From CAZOOA01 sp964581355 (lineage in GTDB: Bacteria > Bacillota > Dethiobacteria > DTU022 > UBA8154), in the NCBI GenBank assembly GCA_964581355.1, contig CAZOOA010000013.1:1-51426 (forward strand): a DNA stretch of 51,426 nucleotides, written 5' to 3'. The notes under the pieces are model-generated. The model was given only the letters and a program-made list of their open reading frames with translations. It searched no databases and had not been told where the DNA came from. Position 1 is the stretch's first letter. Every line of letters begins with the position of its first letter. Shown here piece after piece: positions 8,067-16,822 of the stretch. The position numbers and the translations under genes were made by a program.

Positions 8067-8759
8067 GTGAAGCTATTAACAGAAATCCCCTGCCCCTTGG
8101 ATGCAGATAAAGTCTTATCCCGACTGAATGCGGGCAGCAAAGAAAAACACGTCCAACCCCTGGAGAAATTGGTGGCAAAAATTGATGGCAAAATTAATCC
8201 CGTGCTCCTGTACAGGGAATGCTCTGTCAAAGCTGTTGATAACAGTTCGGTACTGATTGACGGTGTACGGTTCCAGAGCCGCATCCTGCGAGTGAACCTG
8301 GAAAAAACGAAAAATGCTTTTCCTTATATTCTTACCTGTGGAAAAGCATTCGAAGACCTTTCTTCTTCCCTGGAGGATATGTTAGACAGGTACTATTTAG
8401 AGGAAATTGCAAATGTCGTCCTGTCCGAGGCGCAAGCTTATTTCCTGGATTACCTGGGAAAAAACTATGGACTGGAGAATGTTTCCAAGATGAACCCGGG
8501 CTCTCTCCCCGACTGGCCTCTTGAACAGCAAAAACCGCTCTTTTCCCTGTTCGACAAATCTCCGGAATTAGCGAGTATCCAGGTTCGATTAGAGGAGAAT
8601 ATGCTGATGACACCGCTTAAGTCCCTGTCCGGAATCGCTTTCCCTTCAGACGGTCATTTTGAGAACTGCCAGATGTGTCCCCAGGAAAACTGCCCCGGGC
8701 GAAAAGAACCTTATGATGAAACAATGAAAGACCTGTACATCAAGCCTGATGAGTGTTAA
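8067..8759 (+). CDS. Vitamin B12-dependent methionine synthase activation-domain protein
   Basis: 230-residue stand-alone protein resembling the reactivation domain of cobalamin-dependent methionine synthase (MetH), the part that binds SAM for reductive remethylation of cob(II)alamin. Recognisable are FPYILTCGKAFED, an AQAYFLDYLGKNYGLE helix and the signature MNPGSLPDWPLEQQKPLF. The Cys-rich C-terminus (CQMCPQENCPGR) is typical of the free-standing anaerobe version. Translation starts at GTG 8067, with AAGGAGG nine bases before. An ATG at 8062 is also well placed but reads ATG-CCG-TGA, ending at once. No metH core is in the window. Free-standing copies usually support a split methionine synthase or corrinoid methyltransferases, so the partner must be elsewhere. 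Confidence 0.88.
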   Translation: MKLLTEIPCPLDADKVLSRLNAGSKEKHVQPLEKLVAKIDGKINPVLLYRECSVKAVDNSSVLIDGVRFQSRILRVNLEKTKNAFPYILTCGKAFEDLSSSLEDMLDRYYLEEIANVVLSEAQAYFLDYLGKNYGLENVSKMNPGSLPDWPLEQQKPLFSLFDKSPELASIQVRLEENMLMTPLKSLSGIAFPSDGHFENCQMCPQENCPGRKEPYDETMKDLYIKPDEC

Positions 8760-8774
8760 TCACCAAAGAGACAG

Positions 8775-10238
8775 CTAATTCCGGATTACCTGAATCCAGG
8801 TAGTGCCGGGGATGGGCTCCACCTCACCGCCCCGGATATACTTATAGATTGTTTTCTCCCCTGTTCGGTTCCAGGTAATCTCATACTTAAAGCCTTCCTC
8901 GTAAAGAAATCCTCGGCCGGATCCGTGCAGGTCAATATCAACCAGGCCTTCCGGCCCGGGCACGTTACTGTGAGATGTTTCCCGGACAATAATCCGGTCT
9001 GCGGTATACTGTTCGCCTGTTTCCAGTTCCGTGTGTGGTTCGCTGTTAATATACCGGTAATAGACTTTTTCTTCCTCGTCGTACCGGTAGTTTACCAGGT
9101 TGTGGGCGCTGTAAAAGACGTCCACTTCTTCAGCCTTGCCAAAAATATCGGGCTTTTCTTCACTAAAGGTATATGTTGTCTCCACTTCCCGGGTACGATC
9201 ACCTGCAGCCCGGTACAGGTTACTGATATTGGTATAGAGATTGTGGGGCGCCCTTCGGGAAGAATCCCGCCAAAAATTGTTGCCCACGTCGGCAATCTGA
9301 AAGATCCCCAACCCCTGGATCATCTGCCGGGTCCGGGCAGAATAGCCGCTGTGAGCAATAATGCCCCCGTGCTCCTGGGCCTGCACAGCAAAGTAAGGGC
9401 GAAGGCTACGGATAGGGCCGATGTTAAAGTTATCTTCGTGGTGTGTTCGATAGACTGTCAGGTAGCGGGTGGAACCGCCTTCCACCAGGAATTCATAGAT
9501 CACGTCGGCTTCCTGCAGCCCGGAAGAAGGCCGCGCTGAGGGATGGTTGTTGATCACCACTGTAATAGCCGGGTCTATTTCCCTGACAGTTACCGGCTCA
9601 GGCTTTTCCTCTTCCTCTTCCTCTTCTTTTGCTTTCTTTTCCCGTTCTGCTGCAGCCAGGGTTACCTGTTCAAAATAGTCGTCCAGCAGGGAAACAACAC
9701 TTTCTTCAGCAGGTTGTGCAATGATTTGGTAAAGCCCTAAATCTTGTGTTATATAGCCGCGGCCGTTGGACCTGGTATAAGAAGTAAAAACTGCGTTATC
9801 AGCAGTAAACCGGGCCCGGATAAAATCATCTTCTGCCTGGAAGAGGTCTGCAGTATAATGCCATTTATCAGCATCTGCAGAACCGCGTTTTTCCTGAAAC
9901 TCCAAAGAAGCCATTAAAACGAAGAAATCTTCAACCTCCCCGGGTTCCTCGATGACGATCTCTTCTTCCCGAATATCTGCCTGCAGCTTGATTTCTGCCG
10001 TTTTGCTTTCATCTGTTTGGCAAATATCTTTAAAAGCAAATACTTCAGGTTCTGAAGTTGAAGCCACTATTATGGCAACTACCAGCAATAACACTGCCAG
10101 GGCCGCCGCCCCCACCACAAGATAAAGGTTTCTTTTGTCAGAGAAAAAAGTCTTGAACTGTGCTCCTATCCCTTGCTTCGATTGTTCCGGCAAACTGCCT
10201 GCACCCACCTTCCTGCTAAAATAAAGATTTATTTCCAC
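8775..10238 (-). CDS. DUF3048 (YerB-like) membrane-anchored extracytoplasmic protein
   Basis: 487-residue protein with a ~37-residue cytoplasmic tail, one membrane helix (NLYLVVGAAALAVLLLVV, ~38-60) and a large outside part. Residues ~60-200 are unrecognised. An acidic/lysine coiled stretch (EEEEEEEK) precedes the DUF3048 domain, whose N-terminal half has TVVINNHPSARPSSGLQ, ADVIYEFLVEGGSTRYL and IGPIRSLRPYF. The C-terminal half carries the second conserved domain with the VPGPEGLVDIDL segment. In Bacillus the relative YerB is a lipoprotein; here a transmembrane anchor replaces the lipobox. The GTG at 10238 lacks a clear ribosome site, and a start inside the tail (after AGGAAGGTGG near 10210) is possible. 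Function of the family is unknown; a cell-envelope role is inferred. Confidence 0.82.
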   Translation of the reverse strand: MEINLYFSRKVGAGSLPEQSKQGIGAQFKTFFSDKRNLYLVVGAAALAVLLLVVAIIVASTSEPEVFAFKDICQTDESKTAEIKLQADIREEEIVIEEPGEVEDFFVLMASLEFQEKRGSADADKWHYTADLFQAEDDFIRARFTADNAVFTSYTRSNGRGYITQDLGLYQIIAQPAEESVVSLLDDYFEQVTLAAAEREKKAKEEEEEEEKPEPVTVREIDPAITVVINNHPSARPSSGLQEADVIYEFLVEGGSTRYLTVYRTHHEDNFNIGPIRSLRPYFAVQAQEHGGIIAHSGYSARTRQMIQGLGIFQIADVGNNFWRDSSRRAPHNLYTNISNLYRAAGDRTREVETTYTFSEEKPDIFGKAEEVDVFYSAHNLVNYRYDEEEKVYYRYINSEPHTELETGEQYTADRIIVRETSHSNVPGPEGLVDIDLHGSGRGFLYEEGFKYEITWNRTGEKTIYKYIRGGEVEPIPGTTWIQVIRN

Positions 10239-10334
10239 GTTGATACTTTTTTATTTTCGCCACAGTCCCTCTCTTTTCCTTGCAGGAAAAACAAAATACT
10301 TCAATTCCTATCTCAACTTCTTATTGCAACAGCA

Positions 10335-10363
10335 TTTATGCAGCCAAAGATATTTGTTATAAT
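10335..10363 (+). promoter_or_regulatory. Candidate promoter of the acyl-CoA synthetase gene
   Basis: TATAAT (10358-10363) with a weak -35 TTTATG (10335-10340) at 17 bases. It lies 52 bases before the ATG at 10416. Confidence 0.5.
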
Positions 10364-10415
10364 AGAAAGGATTTGTTTGCTACATAACAACAGTTTTATT
10401 AAAGGAGCTGCAGAA

Positions 10416-12596
10416 ATGGACAAAATCAGAATGGCTGATCAACCCGGTCCAGGAGAAAAAAAAGAAAACCCCTTTCACTTGTTGATGAACCCCCGGTCCG
10501 TTGCCGTAGTTGGTGCTGGAAACAACCCCATGAAGATGGGCACGATGCAGGCTTTGAGCATTATTAAAGACGGTTTTTCCGGAAACTTTTATCCGATCCA
10601 CCCCCGGGAAGAAACAGTCCTGGGACACAAGGCGTACGCGTCTGTTTCTGACCTGCCCGAGCCCCCGGACCTGGCTATGCTGGTCATACCAACCCGGGAT
10701 GCCGTGGAGGTGTTGGAGCAGCTCGGCCAGGCCGGCACCAAAAGGGCAATTATCATCTCGGCCGGTTTCAAGGAAACAGGCGATGAAGGTGAAATCATGG
10801 AAAACAGGCTTAGGGAAGTGGGTTCCCGGTACGGAATCCGTTTTTTGGGCCCAAACTGCATGGGGATTATTAACTCCCAGGCTTCCCTTAATATGACTGT
10901 AATCCGTATGCAGGACCAGCCCGGGATGCTGGGTATCGCTTCCCAAAGCGGCACATATGTAACCCAGACCCTGGTTTACCTGCGAAAAAAAAGCATCCGC
11001 TTCAGCAAGGCGATCAGCGTGGGCAACGAAGCCGATTTAAACCTGGTGGATGCCCTGGAATACCTGGGAGAAGATGAATCTACAAAGGCAATTGGCCTGT
11101 ACATCGAAGGAATCCGCGAAGGGGAGCGTTTCATCGAAGTTGCTCAAAAAATTACCCCGCACAAGCCGGTCCTGGCCCAGTACGTCGGCGGCTCTGAAGC
11201 CGGCGCCCGGGCAGGAAGCAGCCATACGGGTTCCATGGCCGGGCCCGATTATCTTTACGACGGCATATTCAAGCAGGCCGGCATTATCCGTGTTCATTCC
11301 ATCGAAGACCTTTATGCCCACGGCTGGACACTGGCCACCCAGCCTTCCCTGCAGGGGAACCGGGTAGGCGTTGTAACCAATTCGGGAGGGCCGGGAACAG
11401 CTATCTCCAACACCTGTGACGAAGGAGGCATGGAAGTCCCCCTGTTCTCCAGCGAGCTGCAAAAAGCAATGGAAGCATATCTTCCCGATCAAGCTTCCTG
11501 CAAAAACCCCGTAGATGTAACCTTTCACCTGGATGCAGACCTGATCAGCACAACCCTGCCGGAAATGATCATGAAAAGCGGTGAAGTGGACGGCATTGTG
11601 CTGCATGGGGCCATGAGTTCCGGTTTTATGAAGGAAAAATACCCCCATATCCAGGAACTGGTAGGCAATGTTCCCCTGGAAGATTTACTGGAACGTTTTA
11701 AGCGCGACACATCAGGGGCCGTATCACTTCCGGACAAACACGGCATTCCGCTGGTTGTCTCATCCTTCCTGGATGAAGACAACTATACCCAGGCATACCG
11801 GCAGAATAACATCCCTGTGCTGGATTCCCCGGAAAAAGCGGCCCGGGCCATGCTGGCATTAAACCGGCACCGGGAAATCAGGCAAAGGGGTCAGGTTAAT
11901 AAACCAGAACTGCCTTCTCCATCGGCCCAGGTGGAACAAATAATCCGGGAATCCCGGGAAAAAGGACAAAGCCACCTGGACGAATACACAGCCAAGCAGT
12001 TGCTGGCATACTACGGCATTCCCGTAGTAAAAGAGAAACTGGTATCCACCGGTGATGAGGCAATGCAAGCAGCAGCAGAAACGGGCTTTCCTGTTGTCCT
12101 GAAAGGATGCTCTCCCGAGGTTTTGCACAAGACAGAAAAAGGCCTGGTTTACCTGGGTCTTACCGACCAGGAACAGGTCCGGGAAGCTGCAGAAAAAATT
12201 CATCTTGCTGCAGGATCTCCAATTCCCCTGCTGGTTTCTCAAATGATTACTGGAAGCCGGGAGTTCATGGCCGGTATGGTGCGCTTCCAGGGTTTTGGAC
12301 CCTGCATCCTGTTCGGCTGGGGCGGCGTCTTTACCGAAGCCCTGCGGGAGGTCACCTTCCGTTCGGCTCCCTTGAGCAAGGTGGAAGCAGCAGAGATGCT
12401 CCAGGACACAAAGGCGGGAAAGCTTTTGGATGGTTTCAGGGGGATGCCTGCTGTGGACCGGGAAACATTGGTGGACTTGCTGCAAAAACTAAGCTTTATC
12501 GGGCTTCTTCATCCTGAAATCACAGAAATTGATCTCAACCCCCTGCTCATCATCGGCTCTCAACCGGTAACGGTGGATGCCCTGGTGGCTCTGTAA
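10416..12596 (+). CDS. ADP-forming acyl-CoA synthetase (acetyl-CoA ligase type, alpha-beta fusion)
   Basis: 726-residue NDP-forming ligase that interconverts acyl-CoA + ADP + phosphate with acid + CoA + ATP. In fermenters it conserves energy as ATP. Start ATG 10416 has AAAGGAG eight bases upstream. Domain order: CoA-binding Rossmann fold (SVAVVGAGNNPMKMG onward), succinyl-CoA-ligase-like domain with the phospho-His loop SHTGSMAG (His270), VVTNSGGPG, then from ~residue 525 a C-terminal ATP-grasp domain (AKQLLAYYGIPVVKEK, VVLKGCSPEVLHKTEKGL, EIDLNPLL). All parts expected of the fused enzyme are present in the order alpha then beta. Acyl specificity (acetyl, propionyl, branched or aryl-acetyl) is not readable. 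It may serve the acyl-CoA genes at 2480-6531, though it is a separate transcription unit. Confidence 0.93.
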   Translation: MDKIRMADQPGPGEKKENPFHLLMNPRSVAVVGAGNNPMKMGTMQALSIIKDGFSGNFYPIHPREETVLGHKAYASVSDLPEPPDLAMLVIPTRDAVEVLEQLGQAGTKRAIIISAGFKETGDEGEIMENRLREVGSRYGIRFLGPNCMGIINSQASLNMTVIRMQDQPGMLGIASQSGTYVTQTLVYLRKKSIRFSKAISVGNEADLNLVDALEYLGEDESTKAIGLYIEGIREGERFIEVAQKITPHKPVLAQYVGGSEAGARAGSSHTGSMAGPDYLYDGIFKQAGIIRVHSIEDLYAHGWTLATQPSLQGNRVGVVTNSGGPGTAISNTCDEGGMEVPLFSSELQKAMEAYLPDQASCKNPVDVTFHLDADLISTTLPEMIMKSGEVDGIVLHGAMSSGFMKEKYPHIQELVGNVPLEDLLERFKRDTSGAVSLPDKHGIPLVVSSFLDEDNYTQAYRQNNIPVLDSPEKAARAMLALNRHREIRQRGQVNKPELPSPSAQVEQIIRESREKGQSHLDEYTAKQLLAYYGIPVVKEKLVSTGDEAMQAAAETGFPVVLKGCSPEVLHKTEKGLVYLGLTDQEQVREAAEKIHLAAGSPIPLLVSQMITGSREFMAGMVRFQGFGPCILFGWGGVFTEALREVTFRSAPLSKVEAAEMLQDTKAGKLLDGFRGMPAVDRETLVDLLQKLSFIGLLHPEITEIDLNPLLIIGSQPVTVDALVAL

Positions 12597-12626
12597 AAAA
12601 CAATTCCAAGCTGATGCTGCAACAAG

Positions 12627-12691
12627 GGCAGGTTTGCCGGCACATCTACTTCAAAGTATACGCTACCCCGGCAACCTGCCTTTGTTTTCTT
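12627..12691 (+). terminator. Terminator after the acyl-CoA synthetase gene
   Basis: GGCAGGTTTGCCGG (12627-12640) pairs with CCGGCAACCTGCC (12668-12680) with one bulged T and a 27-base loop, followed by TTTGTTTTCTT. The stem is long and GC-rich; the loop is larger than usual. Confidence 0.7.
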
Positions 12692-12696
12692 GCCAG

Positions 12697-12725
12697 TTGA
12701 CTGGACAGACAGCAGGTGGGATAAT
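12697..12725 (+). promoter_or_regulatory. Promoter of nadB
   Basis: TTGACT (12697-12702), exact 17-base spacer, GATAAT (12720-12725), 39 bases before the ATG at 12765. It directly follows the upstream terminator, so nadB is its own unit. Confidence 0.75.
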
Positions 12726-12764
12726 AGAAAATAAAGATTACAATTGAAAGGGAGTTCTTACTCC

Positions 12765-14399
12765 ATGACTCATGCTGCAAAACCTCAAGATCAATACGAT
12801 GTTATCATTATCGGCAGCGGAGTAGCCGGCTTGCTGGCAGCTTTGAAAATCGCAGGATTTGCCCGGGTCTGCCTCCTGGCCAAGGACGAGTTGAGCAGCA
12901 CCAATACCTGGCTGGCCCAGGGGGGTATTGCCGCTGCCCTGGGGCAAGATGACAGCCCCCAGCAGCACCTTGAAGATACACTGACCGCAGGCGCCGGTCT
13001 TTGCCGCCGGGAAGCTGTGGAAATACTGGTAAAAGAAGGACCCGGTCGGATAAAAGAACTGCTCCAGATGGGAATGCCTTTCGACCAAAGTGATGGGAAG
13101 CTGGAGTTGGGTCGTGAAGGGGCTCACCGCCGAAGAAGGGTGGTTCATGCCGGCGGGGATTCCACCGGACGATTACTTGCAGAAACATTAATCAAGAAAG
13201 TCCAGTCCAATGATAATATTACCGTTCTTGAACATTCTTTTGTAACGGAGCTTTGGGCCCAGGAAGGCCGTATCCAGGGGGTTGAGCTGCTGGGAGGAAA
13301 ACGCATCAGTGCCGGAGCAGTAATTATTGCTTCCGGAGGCTGCAGCGCTGTTTATGTCAGGACCACCAACAACCCTGCCACAACAGGTGACGGGATTGCC
13401 ATGGCTTACCGTGCCGGAACAGATATTGCTGACACGGAATTCGTTCAGTTTCATCCCACCGTTTTTCACGATGAAAACAGCAATGAACCTTTCCTGGTTT
13501 CTGAGGCGGTACGGGGTGAAGGGGCGGTGCTGCGGGACAGGTCCGGAAGACGTTTCATGGATAATTTCTGTGAACAAGCAGAATTGGGTCCACGTGATGT
13601 AGTAGCCCGCGCCATAGCAGAACAAATGGAAAGGACAAAATGTCACTTTGTTTGGCTGGACATTTCCCACCGGGGAAAAGAATTCCTGCAGCAGCGTTTT
13701 CCCACCATTTACAATATGGCCTTAAAACATGGTTACGACATGAGTCGGCAGGGACTGCCTGTTTCTCCCGCTGCCCACTACACCATGGGCGGCATCAAAA
13801 CAGGCCTTTGGGGGGAAACAAACATCGAAGGACTGTATACCTGCGGAGAAGCTGCCTGCAGCGGTGTCCATGGCGCTAATCGACTGGCCAGCAACTCCTT
13901 ACTGGAAGGGCTTGTTTTCGGAGACCGGACCGCCCGGCATATTGAAAATTGCCTTCAAGTTCCGCTTTTGAACCATTCATCCCTGCAGCATTCTTCATGC
14001 AGCAGTACAAAAACATCTTTGACTGCAGAACAAGAAGCCGCATTAATTAAGAAGCTAAAAGAAATTATGTTGAATAAAACAGGCATTACACGAAGCGAAA
14101 ACGACTTGGCAGAGGCGAAGGAGTTTTTTAAGCAAAATGCCCCGCCAGACTCCTGGATTCCTCAATACCGTTCCGGGTGGGAACTGAAAAACATGTTCCT
14201 GGCAGCCCGCCTCATTGTAGAAAACTCCCTGGCCCGGACAGAAAGCCGGGGCAGCCACTTCAGGAAAGACTATCCCCAAGCCAACCCTTCCTGGCTGGCT
14301 TCTATTGTCCAGTCGAAAAGCAAAGTAAGAAAAGAACCCCTCCAAGGGCAAACCGAGCCCGGCAGGACTTCCGATAAGAAAAACCTGACCCATTTTTAA
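12765..14399 (+). CDS. nadB: L-aspartate oxidase (NAD biosynthesis)
   Basis: 544-residue flavoprotein of the succinate dehydrogenase/fumarate reductase family, oxidising L-aspartate to iminoaspartate, the first step of de novo NAD synthesis. It can use fumarate instead of oxygen in anaerobes. The FAD Rossmann motif is VIIIGSGVAGLLAAL at the N-terminus, followed by STNTWLAQGGIAAAL. The family motifs FVQFHPT, SEAVRGEGA and AAHYTMGGI hold the substrate-binding His and Arg residues. TCGEAACSGVHGANRLASN and the helical C-terminal domain match NadB rather than SdhA. ATG 12765 has AAAGGGAG ten bases upstream; an in-frame TTG at 12744 lacks a site. nadA and nadC, which usually follow in Clostridia, are absent here: an amidase gene converges instead. 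The last ~25 residues are a basic tail of unknown use. Confidence 0.93.
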   Translation: MTHAAKPQDQYDVIIIGSGVAGLLAALKIAGFARVCLLAKDELSSTNTWLAQGGIAAALGQDDSPQQHLEDTLTAGAGLCRREAVEILVKEGPGRIKELLQMGMPFDQSDGKLELGREGAHRRRRVVHAGGDSTGRLLAETLIKKVQSNDNITVLEHSFVTELWAQEGRIQGVELLGGKRISAGAVIIASGGCSAVYVRTTNNPATTGDGIAMAYRAGTDIADTEFVQFHPTVFHDENSNEPFLVSEAVRGEGAVLRDRSGRRFMDNFCEQAELGPRDVVARAIAEQMERTKCHFVWLDISHRGKEFLQQRFPTIYNMALKHGYDMSRQGLPVSPAAHYTMGGIKTGLWGETNIEGLYTCGEAACSGVHGANRLASNSLLEGLVFGDRTARHIENCLQVPLLNHSSLQHSSCSSTKTSLTAEQEAALIKKLKEIMLNKTGITRSENDLAEAKEFFKQNAPPDSWIPQYRSGWELKNMFLAARLIVENSLARTESRGSHFRKDYPQANPSWLASIVQSKSKVRKEPLQGQTEPGRTSDKKNLTHF

Positions 14400-14466
14400 G
14401 CTATTTATGGACCAGGTTCGTTGAAAACAGGTTCCCACTATAAGCTGCCTGCAGGCGCAAGACCGG

Positions 14467-16491
14467 CTATTGATTCGCCCGAAGGTATTTTTGAATGCCC
14501 CGGGCGATAGCCACAGCGGCTTTATTCTGAAAATCTTCCCGGGCCAAAAGCTTCTCCTCCTCGGGATTGGAGACAAAAGCAATTTCAACCAGGATGGCCG
14601 GAATATGCGTGTTTCGCAAAACAGAAAAATTTGCCTGCCGGACACCCTTGTCCGAACGCTTGAGAAGGTCCACCATCTCCTGCTGCACATAACCAGCCAA
14701 TTCCTTGGAGGTGGCAATAAACTCCCGGGAACCGCCTCCCCGGGTGCCCGGGTAAAAAGTCATGGTCCCGGCAACACTGCGGTCTGGATGAGCGTTGGCA
14801 TGGACACTGACAAAAACGCCCCCCGACTGGTTCGCCACCCCGGAACGTTCCAGCAGTGTTATACCGGTGTCCTGCTCCCGGACAAACACTACGGGATAAC
14901 CTTCCTTTAGTAAAATTTCTCCCAGTTTATGTGAAACGGAGGTATTTACGTCCCGTTCATTAAGCCCTGTAGGCCCTACAGCCCCCGGGTCAGTTCCACC
15001 TGAGCTGTTTCGGGTCGCATGACCCGGGTCAATCACAATGGTGTTGTCCAGGGGAAATGCTGGTTTCAGGGTGATTTCGACCGTTTTGCCATCATTTTTC
15101 CGGGTTACTGCATGAACAATATGCTCTTGCAGATCTGCCACCATCCGAACTGTCTGATCATTAAACTGTGAGGCCCTAATCCTGTCCACCGGGTGGGAGT
15201 CAACCTGGATGGGCGCAATATAATCGTTTTCCTTGCCTGCAAGCAGTCCCGGAAAATCAAAGGCCAGGCGATCAGGATCTGTTACCCGGACAACCTTTGG
15301 CAGGGAAAGGTGGCTGTTTGCGCTAACTCTAAGCGTTACCCCTTCCTGGCTGTTAAACACCTCAATATCCGTTACGACAGGCAGATCTTTCTTCTTGTTT
15401 TCTTCTTCGTTCTTTTCTTCCCCGGGATTCGGCGGCACCACATCATCGCTCCAACTTCCCAGCAAAGGCCCCGCAGTATTTTCATTCAATGCAGGATTTT
15501 TCTCCGCACCGGGCGGTTCGTAGCGGGTGGCCACCAGCCAGGCAGCAATCCAGCCTGTTCGCCCATCATCCAGACGTACCTGGTACCACCGGTCCCTTTC
15601 GCCGGTTATTTCCAGCCAATCACCATAGGCCACTTTATCAATTACCGGTGCTTCCACCCCGGAAGAAGCCCTTACATTAACTGAGTCTTTCATCACCAGG
15701 GCTGACCTGGAATCGGCAAACTGGGTCAAATCCCCGGAGAAAGCCGGGGGCGGCTGGTCCAGTTCCTTTTCTTCCGGTGCAGGCTTTTCAGGATGTTTCT
15801 CAGAAGGTGGATCTTCCGGCGAAGAGTCTTTTTCCTCAAGTTCCACCAACCATCCGGCAATCCAGCCGTTTTTTTCATTATGAGCCGTAGAAAGCCTTAC
15901 CTGGTACCAGTCTCCTGTTTTGCCCAACAAGGTGAGCTGGTCCCCCCTGGAAACCCGGGCAATAACCGGTTCAAAATCCGTGCCGGGACCCGGCCGAATA
16001 TTGACCGTGCTTCCGGACACATTAGCCAGGCCGCTTTTGGGTGCTTCCGGGGAGATCAGCTTGGTCAGGGATACTGTCCGGGTTTCTCCGTCCCACTCCA
16101 CCTCCAGGCCAAATGTTTCCAGCAGAAACCTTAACGGGACCATCGTCCGGCCTTCCCTGATCACTGCGACCGTGTCCATTTCTTTTTCTTCACCGTTGAC
16201 CAACACTGTTTTCTGGTCGATAAACAATTCCACGTCCAAAGAGCCCCTGGAGACTGTAACCCTTCTTTCTTTTTCATCCCAGCCTACCGCAGCCCCTATC
16301 GCTTCAGAAATAAAGCGCACCGGGACCATGGTCCGTGAATTATCATCTATGTAAGGACGTACATCACCCTTTACGAGCTTTCCGTTCAGCTCAATGGTTA
16401 CATCGGAATTGCCTGAGGCTAGGGAAGGAAAGGCAGCAACTACAATAACGTACAACAGTAAGGCCCACACATACAGAACTCTTTTCAACAT
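14467..16491 (-). CDS. N-acetylmuramoyl-L-alanine amidase with stalk, SH3 and AMIN domains
   Basis: 674-residue secreted cell-wall hydrolase that cleaves the bond between MurNAc and the L-Ala of the stem peptide. Order: signal peptide (1-26, cut near ASG), copper-amine-oxidase-N/stalk domain (~30-145, RTMVPVRFISEAIG and RTMVPLRFLLETFG), bacterial SH3 domain 1 (~155-220, VNIRPGPGTDFEPV), an acidic/proline linker, SH3 domain 2 (~265-325, VNVRASSGVEAPVI), a second linker, AMIN domain (~370-470) and Amidase_3 (~485-674). Zinc and catalytic residues are present: His491 in DPGHA, Glu in LNERDVN, His in SVHANAH, Glu in LVEIAFVSN. It converges with nadB. The domain combination is common in Peptococcaceae-type Clostridia, suggesting cell separation or sporulation-related wall remodelling. 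Confidence 0.93.
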   Translation of the reverse strand: MLKRVLYVWALLLYVIVVAAFPSLASGNSDVTIELNGKLVKGDVRPYIDDNSRTMVPVRFISEAIGAAVGWDEKERRVTVSRGSLDVELFIDQKTVLVNGEEKEMDTVAVIREGRTMVPLRFLLETFGLEVEWDGETRTVSLTKLISPEAPKSGLANVSGSTVNIRPGPGTDFEPVIARVSRGDQLTLLGKTGDWYQVRLSTAHNEKNGWIAGWLVELEEKDSSPEDPPSEKHPEKPAPEEKELDQPPPAFSGDLTQFADSRSALVMKDSVNVRASSGVEAPVIDKVAYGDWLEITGERDRWYQVRLDDGRTGWIAAWLVATRYEPPGAEKNPALNENTAGPLLGSWSDDVVPPNPGEEKNEEENKKKDLPVVTDIEVFNSQEGVTLRVSANSHLSLPKVVRVTDPDRLAFDFPGLLAGKENDYIAPIQVDSHPVDRIRASQFNDQTVRMVADLQEHIVHAVTRKNDGKTVEITLKPAFPLDNTIVIDPGHATRNSSGGTDPGAVGPTGLNERDVNTSVSHKLGEILLKEGYPVVFVREQDTGITLLERSGVANQSGGVFVSVHANAHPDRSVAGTMTFYPGTRGGGSREFIATSKELAGYVQQEMVDLLKRSDKGVRQANFSVLRNTHIPAILVEIAFVSNPEEEKLLAREDFQNKAAVAIARGIQKYLRANQ

Positions 16492-16553
16492 GAATCTCTC
16501 TCCCGACTTTTTCTGTGACGTTTCTCTTCATTTTTTTTAACGAATGAAGATGG

Positions 16554-16595
16554 AAAAAGGTACTGGTTTTTGAGGAAAAAACCTGTTACCTTTTT
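16554..16595 (-). other. Nested hairpin in the amidase upstream region
   Basis: AAAAAGGTA (16554-16562) pairs with TACCTTTTT (16587-16595), enclosing a second stem GGTTTTT/AAAAACC. The arms are A- and T-tracts, so it could terminate in either direction. It lies in the 331-base interval 16492-16822 that also holds the terminator at 16717. Confidence 0.45.
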
Positions 16596-16716
16596 TAAAT
16601 AAAACAGTTTTTTACAAGCTTCCAACAAATAATTAACAATGCAGGCCAAGTTATCAACATGAGAATGCAGTGAAACCCTGTACAGGGCGGGTTATCACTA
16701 TTTTTCTCTTTACAGT

Positions 16717-16769
16717 AAAATCAAAAATAAGTGACAAAAGCCGGTGATCCGTGGATCGCTTTGTCACTT
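16717..16769 (-). terminator. Terminator after the radical SAM gene
   Basis: AAGTGACAAA...GC (from 16729) pairs with GCTTTGTCACTT (to 16769) around an inner GATCC/GGATC stem. On the minus strand it is followed by TATTTTTGATTTTA (16717-16728). It lies 54 bases past the stop at 16823. Confidence 0.8.
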
Positions 16770-16822
16770 ATCATTTACCTGCTCAAGCATCCTTGATGCT
16801 TTAGGAAACGAATTCAACAACA

